From contig NW_006921548.1 of the NCBI RefSeq assembly GCF_000340215.1, positions 731,400 through 795,399 of the forward strand: DNA of 64,000 nt, written 5' to 3'. A program made the translations under genes and the position numbers. Positions 13,050 to 26,098 of the stretch are shown one piece after another (within the stretch, counting starts at the first letter, position 1; each line of letters begins with the position of its first letter). The DNA comes from Pseudocercospora fijiensis CIRAD86. Lineage: Eukaryota; Ascomycota; Dothideomycetes; Mycosphaerellales; Mycosphaerellaceae. A model generated the notes under the pieces. The model was given only the letters and a program-made list of their open reading frames with translations. It was not told where the DNA came from and made no database searches.

Positions 13050-16000
13050 CGTAGCTAAAGGTTAAAGATTCCCTTCTCGCTACCTGCTTTTACTACTCTA
13101 TAGTACCTTATATCTAGACGTTTACTTTCGAGCGAATGTTTATAGCAGCTAAAGAGACCTCCGTAGTCGAGCGCTAGAATAGCGAAGACGCGTTTAGAGG
13201 GTAGCGTATAAAGGTAATACTAAGGTCTAAGATTAGGCGTACGCTACTAACGCTCCCCTTCGTCCGCTTCTTAACGCCTAGACCGATTTCATCTACCTTA
13301 TCGCTATAAGTAGTAACCGCTTCGAAGTGCTCGACGTACTCGATGCGTTAATTCTAAGAAGCCGCGGCGTATTATTTAAAGGCGACGTTTATATAGTAGC
13401 TATACATTCTAAATACTTTGTGCGCGGCTTCGAATTTAGCCTTATTAATCTAGTAGTAGACTATACGAAGCAATACGGCCCCGAGTAAAGCGCCGCCGGC
13501 CGCTTCTACGCACTCGATTAATGTTAATATACTAGCCTAAGCATACTAGCAGGTATCGAGATTAAGAGCTTAGTATCGGCTACTTAAAGGTATATTAGCT
13601 CTTACGGCTAAAACAAACGAGTTGCCCTATATATATGCATTCCCGCGGCAGATCCCTTCTAGGTTAATATAATACCGAATTTCTATTAAGATACTAATAT
13701 AGACGAGACACAATCCGCCGTACTAGCCGAAGAAAGACAGATAATTAGTATAGTACCCTTAAAAGCATCCTTACTGCCGCGTACGGCTTATAGGCTAGTA
13801 GATTAATACTCGACGCCCTACTATATACTACTTAGGATGCTCGTCGAAGCTATCGCGCGAGTGCGAGCTTACATTCGTAGCGAAGGTATTTATACTAATC
13901 TATAGAATAGCGTATCTTTCCTATATTAGAATCTATAGACATTCGAGTATACGGAATAGTTAAAGCCTTTAGAAGCGGCCTCGCGTACTACCTACGAGGC
14001 ATAGATTGAAATATATAGGGCGTTTAAGTATCGTATATTAGGTGCTAGTACGCGCGTAGATTTTATCGGGCTATAGCCGCGCTTAGCTAACTTTAAGATT
14101 ATAGAGGGTACTAGGCAGTCCTTTATATAGATAAAGTGTAAGGGCCGGAAACTACAGCTTCGACTTCTTCTAGTACTAGATAGAATCCTCTTAGCGACCT
14201 AATCCGCGACTATATATCGAGTTCTTCTTTATTCTAGAGTACGCTATACCGGATTGGTTCTACGATACCTTAGATTATAAAGTGGATTAGGGTTCTATTA
14301 AGGCTTTCTCGGACTACTAGATCGCTATAGACGAGGACGGTACCTAGGTCGAGGAAGTGCTTTAGATTATCGCCGACAATCTAACGCCCCGGAAGTATAG
14401 CGAGAGACTAGTACGTAAGCTACTAACGCAGCTCTCCCTTAGCTAGGAGGCAGAGTTAGAGTTACTAGTGCAGCTACTAGCTAAGCTCGCTAATACCTTA
14501 AGATACGGCAAGTAGGAATATACCCGCATTATAATACGGCGTTAGAGGGAATTCTTTTATCGCGTAATAGAGGAGTATACGAATAGGTAAACCTCCTTCT
14601 ATCTTCACTACTTTCTAGCGACGTCGCTAACCGCGATATTAGGCGTATAGAAATGCTAGTATCGTTTCCTAGGTTTTATCCTATACTTAACTTTAGGTTC
14701 GGCAAATATATACACTTAGCAAGATAGAGAAGCCGGGCGCTTCCTTAGGCGTAGCTTGCCTCTATAGGTAGGATACATACTACCTAGCGATATAGACATC
14801 GTACTACTATATATCTATACTAGATACGCCGAGTCGGCCTATTAGCGATTTAATGTAAGCGCTACGGAGTTCCGGCGTATTAATGCGACTAACTAGCGCC
14901 GCCTTCTCTTCTAGGATCTATACGGTCCTAACATTAACGACAATACGCTATAGGTCCCTACTATAATTCCCTCTAAGGACATTTAAGCGATAGAGTCGCA
15001 ACGCGTAATATTCTAGCAAAATCTTAGCCTAGATAGGGACGAGTAGAAAGCTGCGACACTATTACTATTAGCTATTCTTAATATAGGCCTGTAAGCCGTA
15101 GAGTATAGTATTAGTGCTACCGGTCCTATATTATTTGCATATAATACCTAGGCTATAATCTAGCATCTACTTAATGCCTACGCTTTAGGCGAGAGAATAG
15201 AATACCCTTTAGGATATAACCGCGGTGCCTATACGTATTTGTTACTAATACGTAATATGTATTTACGATTAGCGGAAGAGCATCGCCTTAAAGTATTACG
15301 TATATAGTAAGAAGTACAATTCTTAGGACTATAACTTTACCGAATATGCCGGCAGATAGACTAGAGATACCGCCGTCTATGTCTTAGTCTTCGAAAACCT
15401 ATAGAAGTACGTTATACTCGTCTCGGTAGTCGTCTATAAGAATTTCTCTAACGTACTATACTATACTAATATACTGTTCTCTAGATCGATGTCGTAGTAC
15501 TTCCTATTTATAGTAGCCGTTACTAATCTTCGTAAGGCGATACGGAGCCTTACGAACGCGCGTAAAGGCGGACCGTAGTATACAAATCCTACGATAGGTA
15601 TCGTTTTCGACGGTTAGTGCCTTACGAAGACGAGATATCTAATAATTAGGCCGGTAGTGCCCGCTACGAGTCGTAATATAGGTTTTGCTACGTCTAATAG
15701 TGCTATATATGCGCTATAGCGAGCGATTAAGCATCTTAATATAGGTATAGAGCCCGAATTAAACCTATATATACCTCTACTCTATAACTTCTTGCTTATA
15801 GGACTAGCCTTGCCTAGACCGGTACAGATTAAGTACAAGCTATACTAAAATGCGATCGAACTAAGTAGTCGCTCTCCTTTCGTACCTAGCCGTATCTAGC
15901 ACTTCCTAATACTATAATAGCGGAGTTCCCTACTAGGCGACGAATTTGCCTTTACTTATATCGTACGTAACGAGGCGCCTAATTAGGAGGTTATATTATA

Positions 16001-19000
16001 GAGTTAAGTCCTACTAGGTACGAGACATAATTTTATAGGACTATATATACTATTAGATATACTTTAATTTATTATTACCTAGACGGATACCGCGTAAGAT
16101 TACGCCTATAAGATCCTAGAAGATCTCTAACCTCTCGAGTTATAGGTTTAAGACCTCCTAAGTACGAGTACTAAGCTACTCGACGAAGAGTAGCTACGCG
16201 CTATTAGGATCGCCGACGATAAGTAAGTAGAGTTAGGCGCTAGCTCTAATAACGATAGTAAGTACGACGTAGAGAGTTAGGACAACGGCTTTCCTCGAAA
16301 CTAGAGTATAGTGCTCGACGGCTTTACTATACCTAATAATAAGGTTAATATCGCTTTACTTAAGCTAGAAGGAAAGGACTTAGTAGGCAAGTTTAGGTTC
16401 TAGGGCGTGCTAGGCTTAGCTAATACTCTTAATTAACAATTCTATAAGAACGATAATAAGCTAATCTGCTTAGCTATAGGAGCTTTTTATCCGGTCTATA
16501 CTTATATTATCCTTAAATATAAGCTCTAAAAGGCTAACGTAAAGGCCTTTACCGACTTTAGCTTCGAGACCTTACCTTTTTACGTATTTTTACTACAAAT
16601 TCGGGATAAGAAGTGTCTAAAGCTACGGCTTGTCGATCTTTCTAGAACTATTACGACCGGCGGTTTCTACGATCGTAATGCCTATCCGGTAAATATACGT
16701 AGTTAGCTATAGGAGTTTCCCGTAGAAGAACAAATAAGTATTACTATAGGTAGCATTTTCGGGCTACGACTAAATCGGGTCTAGGACTCGTACGTAGTTA
16801 TACCGGAAGAGTTTACTAGCCGTTTCGAGTAAGACACGTTTCTGCTAGACAATATCGACAAGCCCGGTCGTTACTTCCGTAGAATAGCAATAGAAAAATA
16901 TCGCTTAAATAAGCCTAGTGCCCTTGCTAATAGGCTACGCATATCTATAGTCCGAGACGGTCCCTTTATATTACAACGAGAGGGGCAACAATTTGGCCCG
17001 CTACGGCACTTAACCCGAGTCTAGGATAGTTCTCTCCGGTCTATTATTCTAGACTTAATAGATACCGCGTTAGATATTACCTCGATCCTATATTAATATA
17101 GCTTTGCGCCTAATCTAAGGTTTAATAAGGCTAAATACTTTACTACTCCTCGTATTCTTAATTAACTTAGTTAGAACAAGGGTTATACGTACTGCTCCTT
17201 CTATATTAAAGCTATACTAATATATACTAGCGTAGCGTAAACTACGTTAAATAGGACAGAGAGCGGGCTAGTATAGTAAGGTAGCGAAGGCTACCGACGA
17301 AAGGACGAAGTACCTTAATATAGCTGTAACTATTTAGCTATAGAGCTAGAGCTAGACTTGTAATAAAGTAGCGAAGCATTTCGGTCTACCTATAGAGAGG
17401 ACAGTATCGACTATAGCCTACTATAGAAGAGTTAGATCTTTCGAGCTAATTCTTTCCCGACATTTACGTATCTAGTAGCAATTTTTAGATAGCAAGTAAA
17501 TCTCTATATCTGTTTAGCATTTACTAGCGCGCTAACTCTAGGTTCGCTATAACTTGAGTTCTTAAGCATCTAGCGAGTATACGACTACACTTAATAAACT
17601 CGTATTTAACCCTAAACTGCTAGTATCTCTACTAAAACTAAACGTCTCTAAAGAATAGCTAGGACGACTACCTTTTAGGAGCTATAACTCCGCTTAGATC
17701 GCATCGTCGACTATAATACGTAGTTTAAGGATAATAAATTAGTAATTCGGCAGGCCTACTAATCCGCGCGTAGCCTTGCGATAGTAAGACTAATACTCTA
17801 GCGAGTCGCTAGTAATACTAATTAGCGTAGATGCTCGACTAGAGACTAAAGCTTAGGACTAGTAGCTAGTAGACTTCCTCCTAGTCGAGTCCTAGCGTTA
17901 CCTAACTACGCGACATTGTCTAGGAGGGTAAGGGTCTTTAGGCATATCAAATTAGGCGGAGTTTAGATAACCGTAAGTTTCGAGTGCCTAGCTAGCTTTA
18001 ATAATACTTTAGGCATCTCGTCTCCTAGGGCGGAGTTAGGACAAATTATTCGAAGGCTTATATATAGGTTTGTAATATATAGGCAAAGATTGACCGTATA
18101 CTCTTAAATTATTATAGACTAAAAACAGGACTAATATACGAAAGGTTATAGTAATTATCGGACGGGCGTGTTTATCGCGAGTGCCGACTCTATACTCCTA
18201 GAAGAGCTATAGTCCGAGTTAGCTCGACTACTAGAGACTCTAAAGACGCCGATCGGTATTATATATATAGATAAGGCTCTAGGATAGATTGCCGTAGAGA
18301 TAGACAAGTATAACTTTCTAGGATTTCGCGACATTCTAAAAGAGGCCTTTATAGCGCTAAATAAGGGCATCTATACGATATCTTAGGCGATTAGCATTAG
18401 CTGCATTTAAATATTTTAAGCTAGCTTAACGCAGATGCTATCCGTAGTCTAGCATTAGCTAGGCTAGCGCTATAGCACTTAGAACTAGATTAATCTGCGT
18501 ATAGCCTAGACGAGGCGAGAAGCTTAATATACGCCTTTTTTAAAGCATTAAACGCTAATATATAGCGATCTTTACGTTACGAAAAGGTCGCCTTTCTCTT
18601 TAGTATGCTACGGCCTAGAGTAGACTTTTAGGAGCTATAACTTTTCGAAGAAGCTATAACGATAATAGAGTACGAGGGCTTGCTTAGCGTTATAGGTAAA
18701 GGCTCTACTCGGCGAATTGCGTTACGGGAGACTAGGAGCGTATCTACCGAAAAACTGCGATTACGATATCCTTAAGCAAGAAACAAGTCTAACGAGAAAC
18801 TTATCTATCTTATCTCTTAGTAGCGGGCCGCTAGGAAATTAATAGAGCTAAATGCTTATAAGTACGGCCTAGCTATACCGCAACTAGTAACTAATGCCTA
18901 AAGCGAGGCTTTATTTATTAAAGAAAGAGCTATACTAGAGCAGATTGGCTAACGAAAGCTTATACCGAAACGAAGACAGATATCCTCTACGGATAGAGAA

Positions 19001-19480
19001 TCTAGTAACGGCGAGCACTAAGTTAATGTATATTAGAACAGTTAAGGAAAGGCTTCTAGGCGCAACTAAGAAAACGCGAGACCGACTCTTAAGGACTAAC
19101 GCCGCGATTTGCGGCTAGAAATAGTAGATCTCGACCTTTAGAGAAAGCAGGTCGTAGTCTATCGGCGATATATAGAGCTTTACCGAAAGAAGGGTGTTTA
19201 GCCTCCGCTAAGCTAGGAAATTGTGATATAATTACGAAGAGACTAAGTCGGCGATCTTGCTTTACTACGGATTCTCCTCTTCCTCGAATTGCTCTCTACT
19301 AATCTTTCTATAGCACTTCTAGATATTTGTATAGCATACTAAAATAGCCGACACAATACGAGAGTCTAAGATAGATATCGAGGCACAGATCTGCGTCCTC
19401 GAATAAGCCTAATTTTAGCCTCGTCCTAGATATATCGAGGACTTGAATATTAAACGTAATATATTATATAAGAGGCTTCG
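13050..19480 (+). pseudogene. Very long unrecognised coding tract (about 2,100 codons)
   Basis: The plus strand reads as protein for over 6 kb when TAG/TAA are taken as former Gln. Phase changes occur near 14.1, 15.35 and 18.5 kb, which could be introns or indels. Segments: 13260-14100 (FEVLDVLDALILRSRGVLFKGDVYIVAIHSKYFVRGFEF and on); 14160-15340 (EFFFILEYAIPDWFYDTLDY, RKLLTQLSLS, GAYTYLLLIRNMYLRLAEEH); 15380-18490 (SVVVYKNFSNVLYYTN, IGIVFDG, FIASADSILLEEL, LARLLETLKTPIGIIYIDKAL); 18520-19480 (SLIYAFFKALNANI, KVAFLFSMLRPRVDF, KGSTRRIALRETRSVS). No helicase, polymerase, recombinase or transposase motif was recognised. The long coherent frame shows it was one or two large genes before RIP. Function unknown. 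Confidence 0.5.
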
Positions 19481-19989
19481 AGACAAATAGTTTTACTTCG
19501 GTTAAAGTAAAGCGATAAGTACAATATGCGAACTAGGCTAACTATAAGTATAGAAGACATTAGATATAGCTAATATAGGTTAAGCTATTCTTAGGTATAT
19601 ATAATTTAGAGTAGTAATATTCGAGCGCGATATATATCCTAGATCTACTAGCTAGGTAATCGAATATTCCGATTGTATACTAATAAGATTTAAAGCGTAA
19701 TACCTATAGTCTTTTATACCTATAACAACCCGTAGACGTCTATACTAAGTCTAGTATAAGTACGATATTAGATACTAAACTATTAGAGTTCGGCGATCCT
19801 TCCTACTCTATCGAATAAGTAAGTAGTACTATTTTAGCTAGTATTAACTTCTATTCTAATATCTCTATAGTATTTAGACGAGCCTTCCTAACCTATCGAA
19901 CAAGTAAGTATAGTATAGGCAACTACCGAGATTTATTCTAACCTACTTATAGGAATTCGACGAGCTTCCTAATAATATATCGAGTAAAG

Positions 19990-20930
19990 CTACTAACTCC
20001 TAGTTAAATCGATCCCCTATAGAGCTCGAACTAAACGGCGTACAAATAAGTTTCGTAGATTGGATTCGTATAGGCCTCTAGGTAATGTTAACTACGTACA
20101 CACTATTATTATACGTTAATAGCTTAGATAGAATTATAAGTCGATACTAGGTATCGATAAGGACGACCGTTCCTAGTATCCCTTATTTGCGGTAACGTTC
20201 GTTCGCGATATTACTATTACGGTAGGACTTACATCTAACGAAGACACTAATAGCTCTAGAGGTCGTAGTAGAGGTCGTAGTAGAGGACGCGGTAGAGGTC
20301 GTAGAGGCCGTAGCGGAGGCCGTAGCGGAGGTAGTAGATAGGGAGGTAGTAGTAGCGGCGGAGAAGAAGGTTAAGGTAGCAATAAAGGAGGCAACGATAC
20401 TAACGCAAACACTAACGATATAGGAGATAGCGGAGCTAAAGCTAGACCTATCGTACAATACGTATAATACGTATAGGGTAAGTTTCGAGGAATAACCTTA
20501 GTCTAGGTACTATAAGCAATATAGACCTATATTAACATTATTAGTAACGACGTACTATACTTCTTAACTAAAGATACGATTAGAGAGGATCTTATAAAAG
20601 CTACGCTTCTAGAGAATTAAGCCGACTTCTAATACATCCCCGGAGCTCGATAGGACTTTATCGATAGAGTCCGCTCTAGACTAGAAGGCATTAATGCGGC
20701 TCGCTAGGCGACGTACTTCTTATTCGTCCGAGATCTAGTTCGACTAATCGACCCGGAAGCGAGTACTCGCTATCTACGTAGAGAGACGATTTAGGCACTA
20801 TATACGATCCTCTAGTAACTTAGCTAAAATCGCCTAAACTTCGATCGCCGATAGGCCGTAAACTAACTCTAGGTAGAATTTAGGTAGGGCGATAAGATAT
20901 ATTACTTAAATTAGGAGTTTAGGAATAGCG
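19990..20930 (+). pseudogene. RG-rich (RGG-type) protein remnant
   Basis: A plus frame reads DWIRIGL and LLLYVNSLD. After a phase change it reads SILGIDKDDRS, then PLFAVTFVRDITITVGLTSN, then an Arg-Gly tract at 20250-20340 (SRGRSRGRSRGRGRGRRGRS and GGRSGGSR), then a Gly/Ser/Asn-rich linker. It continues after 20460 with KFRGITLV, LYFLTKDTIREDLIKATLLEN and FLFVRDLVRLIDPEASTRYLRRETI. RGG tracts usually bind RNA and occur in RNA-binding proteins and in some retroelement Gag proteins. The order 'DK DDRS ... RG tract' would fit either. No zinc knuckle was seen. Broken by TAG/TAA at Gln-like codons. Confidence 0.45.
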
Positions 20931-21625
20931 CTATACTTACCCTATACGACAAATTTAGCGTTAATATATAAGTCTTTTTTAGGAGGAGTCTATAATAGAT
21001 TTGTACTAACTATACGATAATATAGTCTCAAGAATAAGACTCCGGCTACTAAATCGCGAACCCTTACCTATATACGTTTATACAAGCTAGGCTTCCTAGC
21101 CGTCGTAGCCGAGGTAAAAGAGCTAGGAACTAATATTCGCGAGTTCTATATCGGACCTATTAGGAAGGTATATAACGGGATAGGCCTCCTTACGCCGGTC
21201 GATCTAATAATAGGTAATTAGTAGGATAACGAATTAGAGGACCCTAAGGTCTTAAAGGCCGCTAAGAAATTATATCCTTATACCCTTTATTTACTTACTA
21301 TTATATAGAAGTCCTCGCTTAAGGTACGAATCTTCTCCCGATTTCTAGGCCCTTTAATTAACTAGAGATTAAATAGGGCTACCTAATTAGTAACTTAAAT
21401 ATTAGCTTAGAGGTTCTAGAAGATTCTGTAGATCTGGGATTATCCCTAGTCGTATTTAGAACGTTCTAGAGGTTAGTAGAACTCTATATAAGGCCCCCTT
21501 ATTAGGGTACCTAGGTCGACGGCTATAGATAACCTTAGCTTACTAAACTAGTAGAGATTAGCTAGCTTAGCTTAATAAGTGGCTTACTAAGCTAACCTAG
21601 GTTACTAAGCCGGGCTTACTTATAG
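20931..21625. other. Degenerate tract sharing a 35-bp string with 30.76 kb
   Basis: Short plus-strand coding-like pieces occur (KKLYPYTLYLLTII, SSLKVRIFSRFLGPLIN at about 21260-21360), but no family was recognised. Bases 21271-21305 are identical to 30763-30797, so this tract and the copia internal region share a repeat. Confidence 0.4.
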
Positions 21626-21629
21626 ACTA

Positions 21630-21950
21630 TACTAATTGTATCTAAGTAGGATAATATCTACGTAAATTAATATCTAAGTTAGATAATTTATAAGTAGGAT
21701 AATATCTAAGTTAGATAATATCTAAGGAAGATATTATCTAAGGAAGATAATATCTAAGGAGAATAATTTCTAAATAAAATAATATTAATATAATTCAATT
21801 TCTTAGTAAGATATTAGCGAAGTAGGTAAATATTAAAGTACGGTTTTCTCTAATATCTAAGTAGGACAATATCTAAGTAGTCTAATATCTAGGTAGAACA
21901 TTATCTAAGAAGGAAAACATTTAAGTAGGATAATATCTAAGGGTTAGTTT
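21630..21950. repeat. AT-rich minisatellite, forward arm (TAAGTAGGATAATATC type)
   Basis: A degenerate 15-17-bp unit, consensus TAAGTAGGATAATATC, is repeated through this stretch with variants such as AAGGAAGATAATATCT and AAGTTAGATAATATCT. The same unit in reverse complement forms the arm at 22575-22870. Confidence 0.85.
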
Positions 21951-22015
21951 ACCTAACTACTAGTTCTAAACTAGTACCGGGTTAGTTTACCTTACTACTA
22001 GTTCTAAACTAGTTC
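21944..22015. repeat. 40-bp direct repeat, 2 copies
   Basis: The motif GGGTTAGTTTACCTAACTAC, followed by TAGTTCTAAACTAGTACCGG, occurs twice in tandem with one difference (CCTAAC/CCTTAC). It contains the short palindrome CTAGTTCTAAACTAG. It sits at the inner end of the minisatellite arm. Confidence 0.75.
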
Positions 22016-22574
22016 CGGAGTAAATCTATAAGAATTAGACTAAGCTATAACGATATATAACGATATACGACTAGTTTAGTAGTACGTATAGTAGTAGATA
22101 GACGCCGCGTAGCTTTCGTAAAGATCCTAACTAATCGATTTTATTACTAGTATTTATATTTCTACCGCCTATAGACTCGTATAGCATTTATAAGTCTTAT
22201 AAGTTTCTATACTATAAGGAAGATTAGATAGCTATAGCTCTCTATCCCTTTTAAGCCCTCGTTAACCTATATAGTCTTTCTACGATTATAAAACTCGATA
22301 CTAAGTCGGGAACTTATAAGTACTACTATCTACTATTTCTAAAACCGGTTTGAAAAGTTTTAATATCGTTATAGAAGTATAGTAGTAGTAGTAAATAGTA
22401 TTAAGAGAAGAAAGAAGGATTACTATCTAGAAGGGGAATCGCTTACCGGCCTATATAGAATCCCGTATATATAAAGAATTAGAATATCTAGTTATAAGAC
22501 TATTAACTACCTATTCTATATAGATCGATTATAAAGCTTAGACAATCTAGTAACTACTAAGCCCTCCTCTTCGT

Positions 22575-22870
22575 ACTTAGATAGTATCTTACCTAGATAT
22601 TATCTTACTTAGATATTATCTTACTTAGATATTGTTATACTTAGATATTATCCTACCTAGATATTATCCTACCTAGATATTATCTTACTTAGATATTATC
22701 TTACTTAAGTATTTTCTTACTTAGGTATTTTCTTACTTAGATATTATCTTACTTAGATTTTATAGTATTTATATATTCTCTTACTTAGATTTTATATTCC
22801 TTAGATAGTATCTTACTTAGATTATCGTTCTTAAGTATTATCCTCTTTTAATATTATCCTACTTAGATAA
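22575..22870. repeat. AT-rich minisatellite, reverse arm (GATATTATCTTACTTA type)
   Basis: About 17 repeats of TTAGATATTATC(C/T)TACT, the reverse complement of the unit at 21630-21950. Together the two arms make an imperfect inverted repeat with a spacer of about 620 bases. Confidence 0.85.
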
Positions 22871-23975
22871 TATCTTCTTCTAGTCTTATCCTACTTAAGT
22901 AATAGCTTCTTAAAGTACTATACTATTTATAATCTATATTTTTATACTCCTATAAAGAACTTCCGCTTCTCTAATACTAACTATATAATAGGTAAGTCTC
23001 TTTTTAAGACTTCCTTCCTTCTTTTATATAGTTCCTCCTCTATAGATTATAGGTATTTTAGGTTCGAACTTATTTAGTCTTCTATGAATTAAGACCTACT
23101 ATAGGTCCGCGCCTCCTAGCTACTCTCCCTAATACTATCTAGGCTATAGATTAACTTAACTAGGTCCTACTATAGATATAGATTACCTTTACTAATATTC
23201 GAGGAGGTAATATATAGTTAATAGGAAGTTATAGGAAGTATTAGTAGCAATTAAACGGACAATAGTTTAACTACTTATTAAGCTGAGTAGCGATATTCGT
23301 TACCTTATTATACTAGCTACTAGGATCCTAGAATTTTCTTTATACGCGTAATAGCTTATACGTACTACTAGGTATCCCTCGTTTTTCTCTCGTAACTAGA
23401 TCTCTAGAACTACTTATTCTAAAGGCGATCGAATCCATATCTAAGGGTTTCGCTTACTACCGCCCTCTTTATAGGGAGGTTTTAGTCCCCTTTATAATCG
23501 CGATATATACGATAATATACTCTATAATACTACTATATCGCTTTCCTAATCGACTTAATATATACTTATTATATTTCGAATAATATTACGAGTATCTAAT
23601 ACTATAGCTATACGTTTATAAAGGCCTACCGCGAAATGAACTCTATACGTATACGGGGAGACTCGGATTTAGGCAGTTCTTAATAGGATACTTACCTTCC
23701 GCCGCGAATAGCGACTAAACCTAGTAATAGAAAATAGTATTCCTATAATACTATCTAACGGTCTATATTATATATAGATATCTTAAATATATTCTATTAG
23801 TCTTATTTGCTTACACTAATGCTGGTATAGCTGTATTATCGGGTAGATTATCGTATATAGTATAGTTAGAAGGTAAATTATAACTACTTAAATAGTAGGC
23901 GGTAGGAACGGGACTTTTAATACCTTTAATAGATCTACGACTTTATTAGATACTAGTTCTTTCTCGTTATCTAAG
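22871..23975. other. No gene recognised; TA-rich degenerate sequence
   Basis: No motif was read here on either strand. Because a minus-strand copia integrase fragment begins just to the right, this may be the more decayed rest of that element, but no reverse transcriptase or RNase H motif could be confirmed. Confidence 0.35.
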
Positions 23976-24304
23976 CTAATTACTTTAAGTCTAGGGTATT
24001 TTTAACTCTTACTCGCCGAGTTTTCGGCTCTAGTTTGAAATAGTTTTATAGTATTAAGAGCTTTAGATTTTCTAGAAATCTATTTAGTTTCTATATATCT
24101 AGAAAATTTACCCAGAAAGATTATAAAATATCTAAGACCTTTACTAGTTTTAGGTACCCTAGGGCCGTAAATATCGTAGCTAACTCTATCTAGAAAAGCC
24201 TAAGATTTTATACTAAGAATACGGCCTAGGTTCCGCGTATATTTTAAATAAATATATACTTCGTATTCCATAATAGAATATATATTTTTAGCTCCCTTTA
24301 TCTA
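23976..24304 (-). pseudogene. Ty1/copia integrase fragment, reverse orientation
   Basis: Its reverse complement closely follows the plus-strand integrase at about 32120-32430: it shares GAATACGAAGTATATATT-, CGTATTCTTAGTATAAAA- and ATTTACGGCCCTA-type segments, and the LEPKTR peptide. It is a second copia copy in opposite orientation. It is cut off at its right side by the 5' LTR starting at 24305, so that LTR inserted into, or was joined to, an older copia copy. Confidence 0.75.
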
Positions 24305-24961
24305 TATCGATTAAGATCGATACTATAAGTTTTAATAGTAGGAAATACTAAAAGAGGACGAATAGAGCTAGGAAACCTAAGTCTTAGCTCGGCCTAGTTA
24401 ACGATAACTAGGTATAATAGAATACTAATATAGAAATCTAAGAGATACTCTATACGGGGCGAATTAGAATATACTTAGTTTCCTAACTAGGTAAACCGCC
24501 GGCTTTAGCCGTCGACTCCGGTAGCTTAATAAGGGGACCTCTAGAGTTTACTAATCTCTAGAACCTTCTAGTTTTAAAACGACTAGTAGTAACCCTAGAT
24601 CTATAGAATCTTCTTATAAGCTAAAATATAGGTACCCGAGTAGATAGCTCTTATATATTACTAATTAATCGAAGGGCCTAGAAAGTAATAGGAGATTTAG
24701 ACCTTAAGCGAGAACTTCTATAGGTTCGATCGTTTCTAGAACGAGTAGTTCTAAAGATCTAATTACGAGATAAGAACTAGGAATACCTAGTAGTACGCGT
24801 AAGCTATTACGCGTACGGAGAAGGTTTTAGGACCTTACTAGCTAGTATAGAAAGGCGACGAATATCGCTACTTAGCTAGATAAGCGATTTAGCTACTATC
24901 TACTCGATTACTACTACTAGTACTACGACTTCCGCTAGAATATATATTACGCCCCTTAATA
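24305..24961 (+). repeat. Copia 5' LTR
   Basis: It starts TATCGATTAAGATCGATAC (ancestral TG) and ends CCCCTTAATA (ancestral CA), with GGTTATAAGC immediately following as a candidate primer-binding site. It aligns with the copies at 31109-31825 and at about 34800-35498 (shared GCGGGGCGAATTAGAATATA, CTCGAGCGAG-type and TAGTACGCGTAAGCTATTAC segments). All copies end in TA at both sides, as expected when RIP turns TG...CA into TA...TA. Confidence 0.8.
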
Positions 24962-26098
24962 GGTTATAAGCTTAGGTACTCGTACTAACTCGGAAACGAC
25001 TCGAATAATAAGATAATAGATAGCTATAGATATATAGATATATCTATAGCTATCTATACCCTTAATAGATTCGGATAATATCGATAATAAACGATCCTAT
25101 AAATACCTATAGATGCCTATAGCTATCTATACCTTCGATAAATTCGGATAATAGTTAATATTCCCTTCGGATAATCTCGATAATAAGTAATCCTATCGAC
25201 CTATACGGAAATGAAAAACGATATAAAAGTGTATTTAAGAGCTTCGGAAAATATTTAGTAAATAGATTAACCTTTAAACCGAACTAAACCGAACCGATAC
25301 TAAATCTAAAGCTCCTAATATATAAAGGATAGTATATCTACTCGAGAGTATCTTTATAAGTACGATTATCTCAACGTCTTTATATCTATATCTATATCTA
25401 TAGGTATAATAACTAGATACTACTACCTAGAGAAGACCGATCTATAGGTAGCTTTACCTTATCGAAGAAAATATCTATAGATACGAAAACCCTTAACTAG
25501 CTATAGATTCTTATAGATAATACTAGTATAGACAATCTATCTATCCTTATATATATCTAATTCGATAACAATTATCTAAGGATATAGTTATCCTCTTAAA
25601 AGAGAGAGAGTATCTATAATTTATCTATAGATATCTATAGAATAAGAAGGTAACGCTTATTCTTTAGATACTCTAGGATAATATCTAGACTATAGAAGAA
25701 CCCTAAGCTACTATTCGGCCTATAGAATAAGACATCTAGGTAAATTAGTAGTAACTATATCTAGAGACTTACCCTTATACCCTAGTATAGTATCTATTTT
25801 AATCTTAAATAGACTACTTTAACGAGGGTTATCTGATAGATCGTATATCTTTAAACTAGATCTATATTTCTATAGATAAACTCCCTAAGTATAAGACAAT
25901 ATTATCTATATATTGTTTATAGCAAACGATATACGTTCTTTAGAACCTAAAGATAGACGGACTTCCTACTAAAGATAAAGACAAACCCCTAAGTTACGTA
26001 AAGAACTGTCTAAATTAAAAGATATATCTCTTAGCGATAAGTATTTTACGTTTAGCCGCCTTAAAGGATAATGAAACTATACCTTTTAGTCCTTAAGG
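24962..26098. other. Copia 5' leader with AT-rich palindromes
   Basis: Non-coding-looking sequence between the 5' LTR and gag. At about 25019-25054, GATAGCTATAGATATATAG and its complement form a near-perfect palindrome of roughly 36 bp. Related TATAGCTATCTATAC strings recur at 25115 and onward. No protein motif was seen until gag. Confidence 0.5.

Noticed and set aside
13050..19480. Possible telomere-linked RecQ helicase or viral polymerase in the long coding tract
   Set aside because: No Walker A/B, DEAH or polymerase GDD block could be read in any of the coherent frames, so no function was assigned.
20183..20458. Minus-strand open frame rich in Ser/Thr
   Set aside because: It is the antisense shadow of the plus-strand RG-rich tract.
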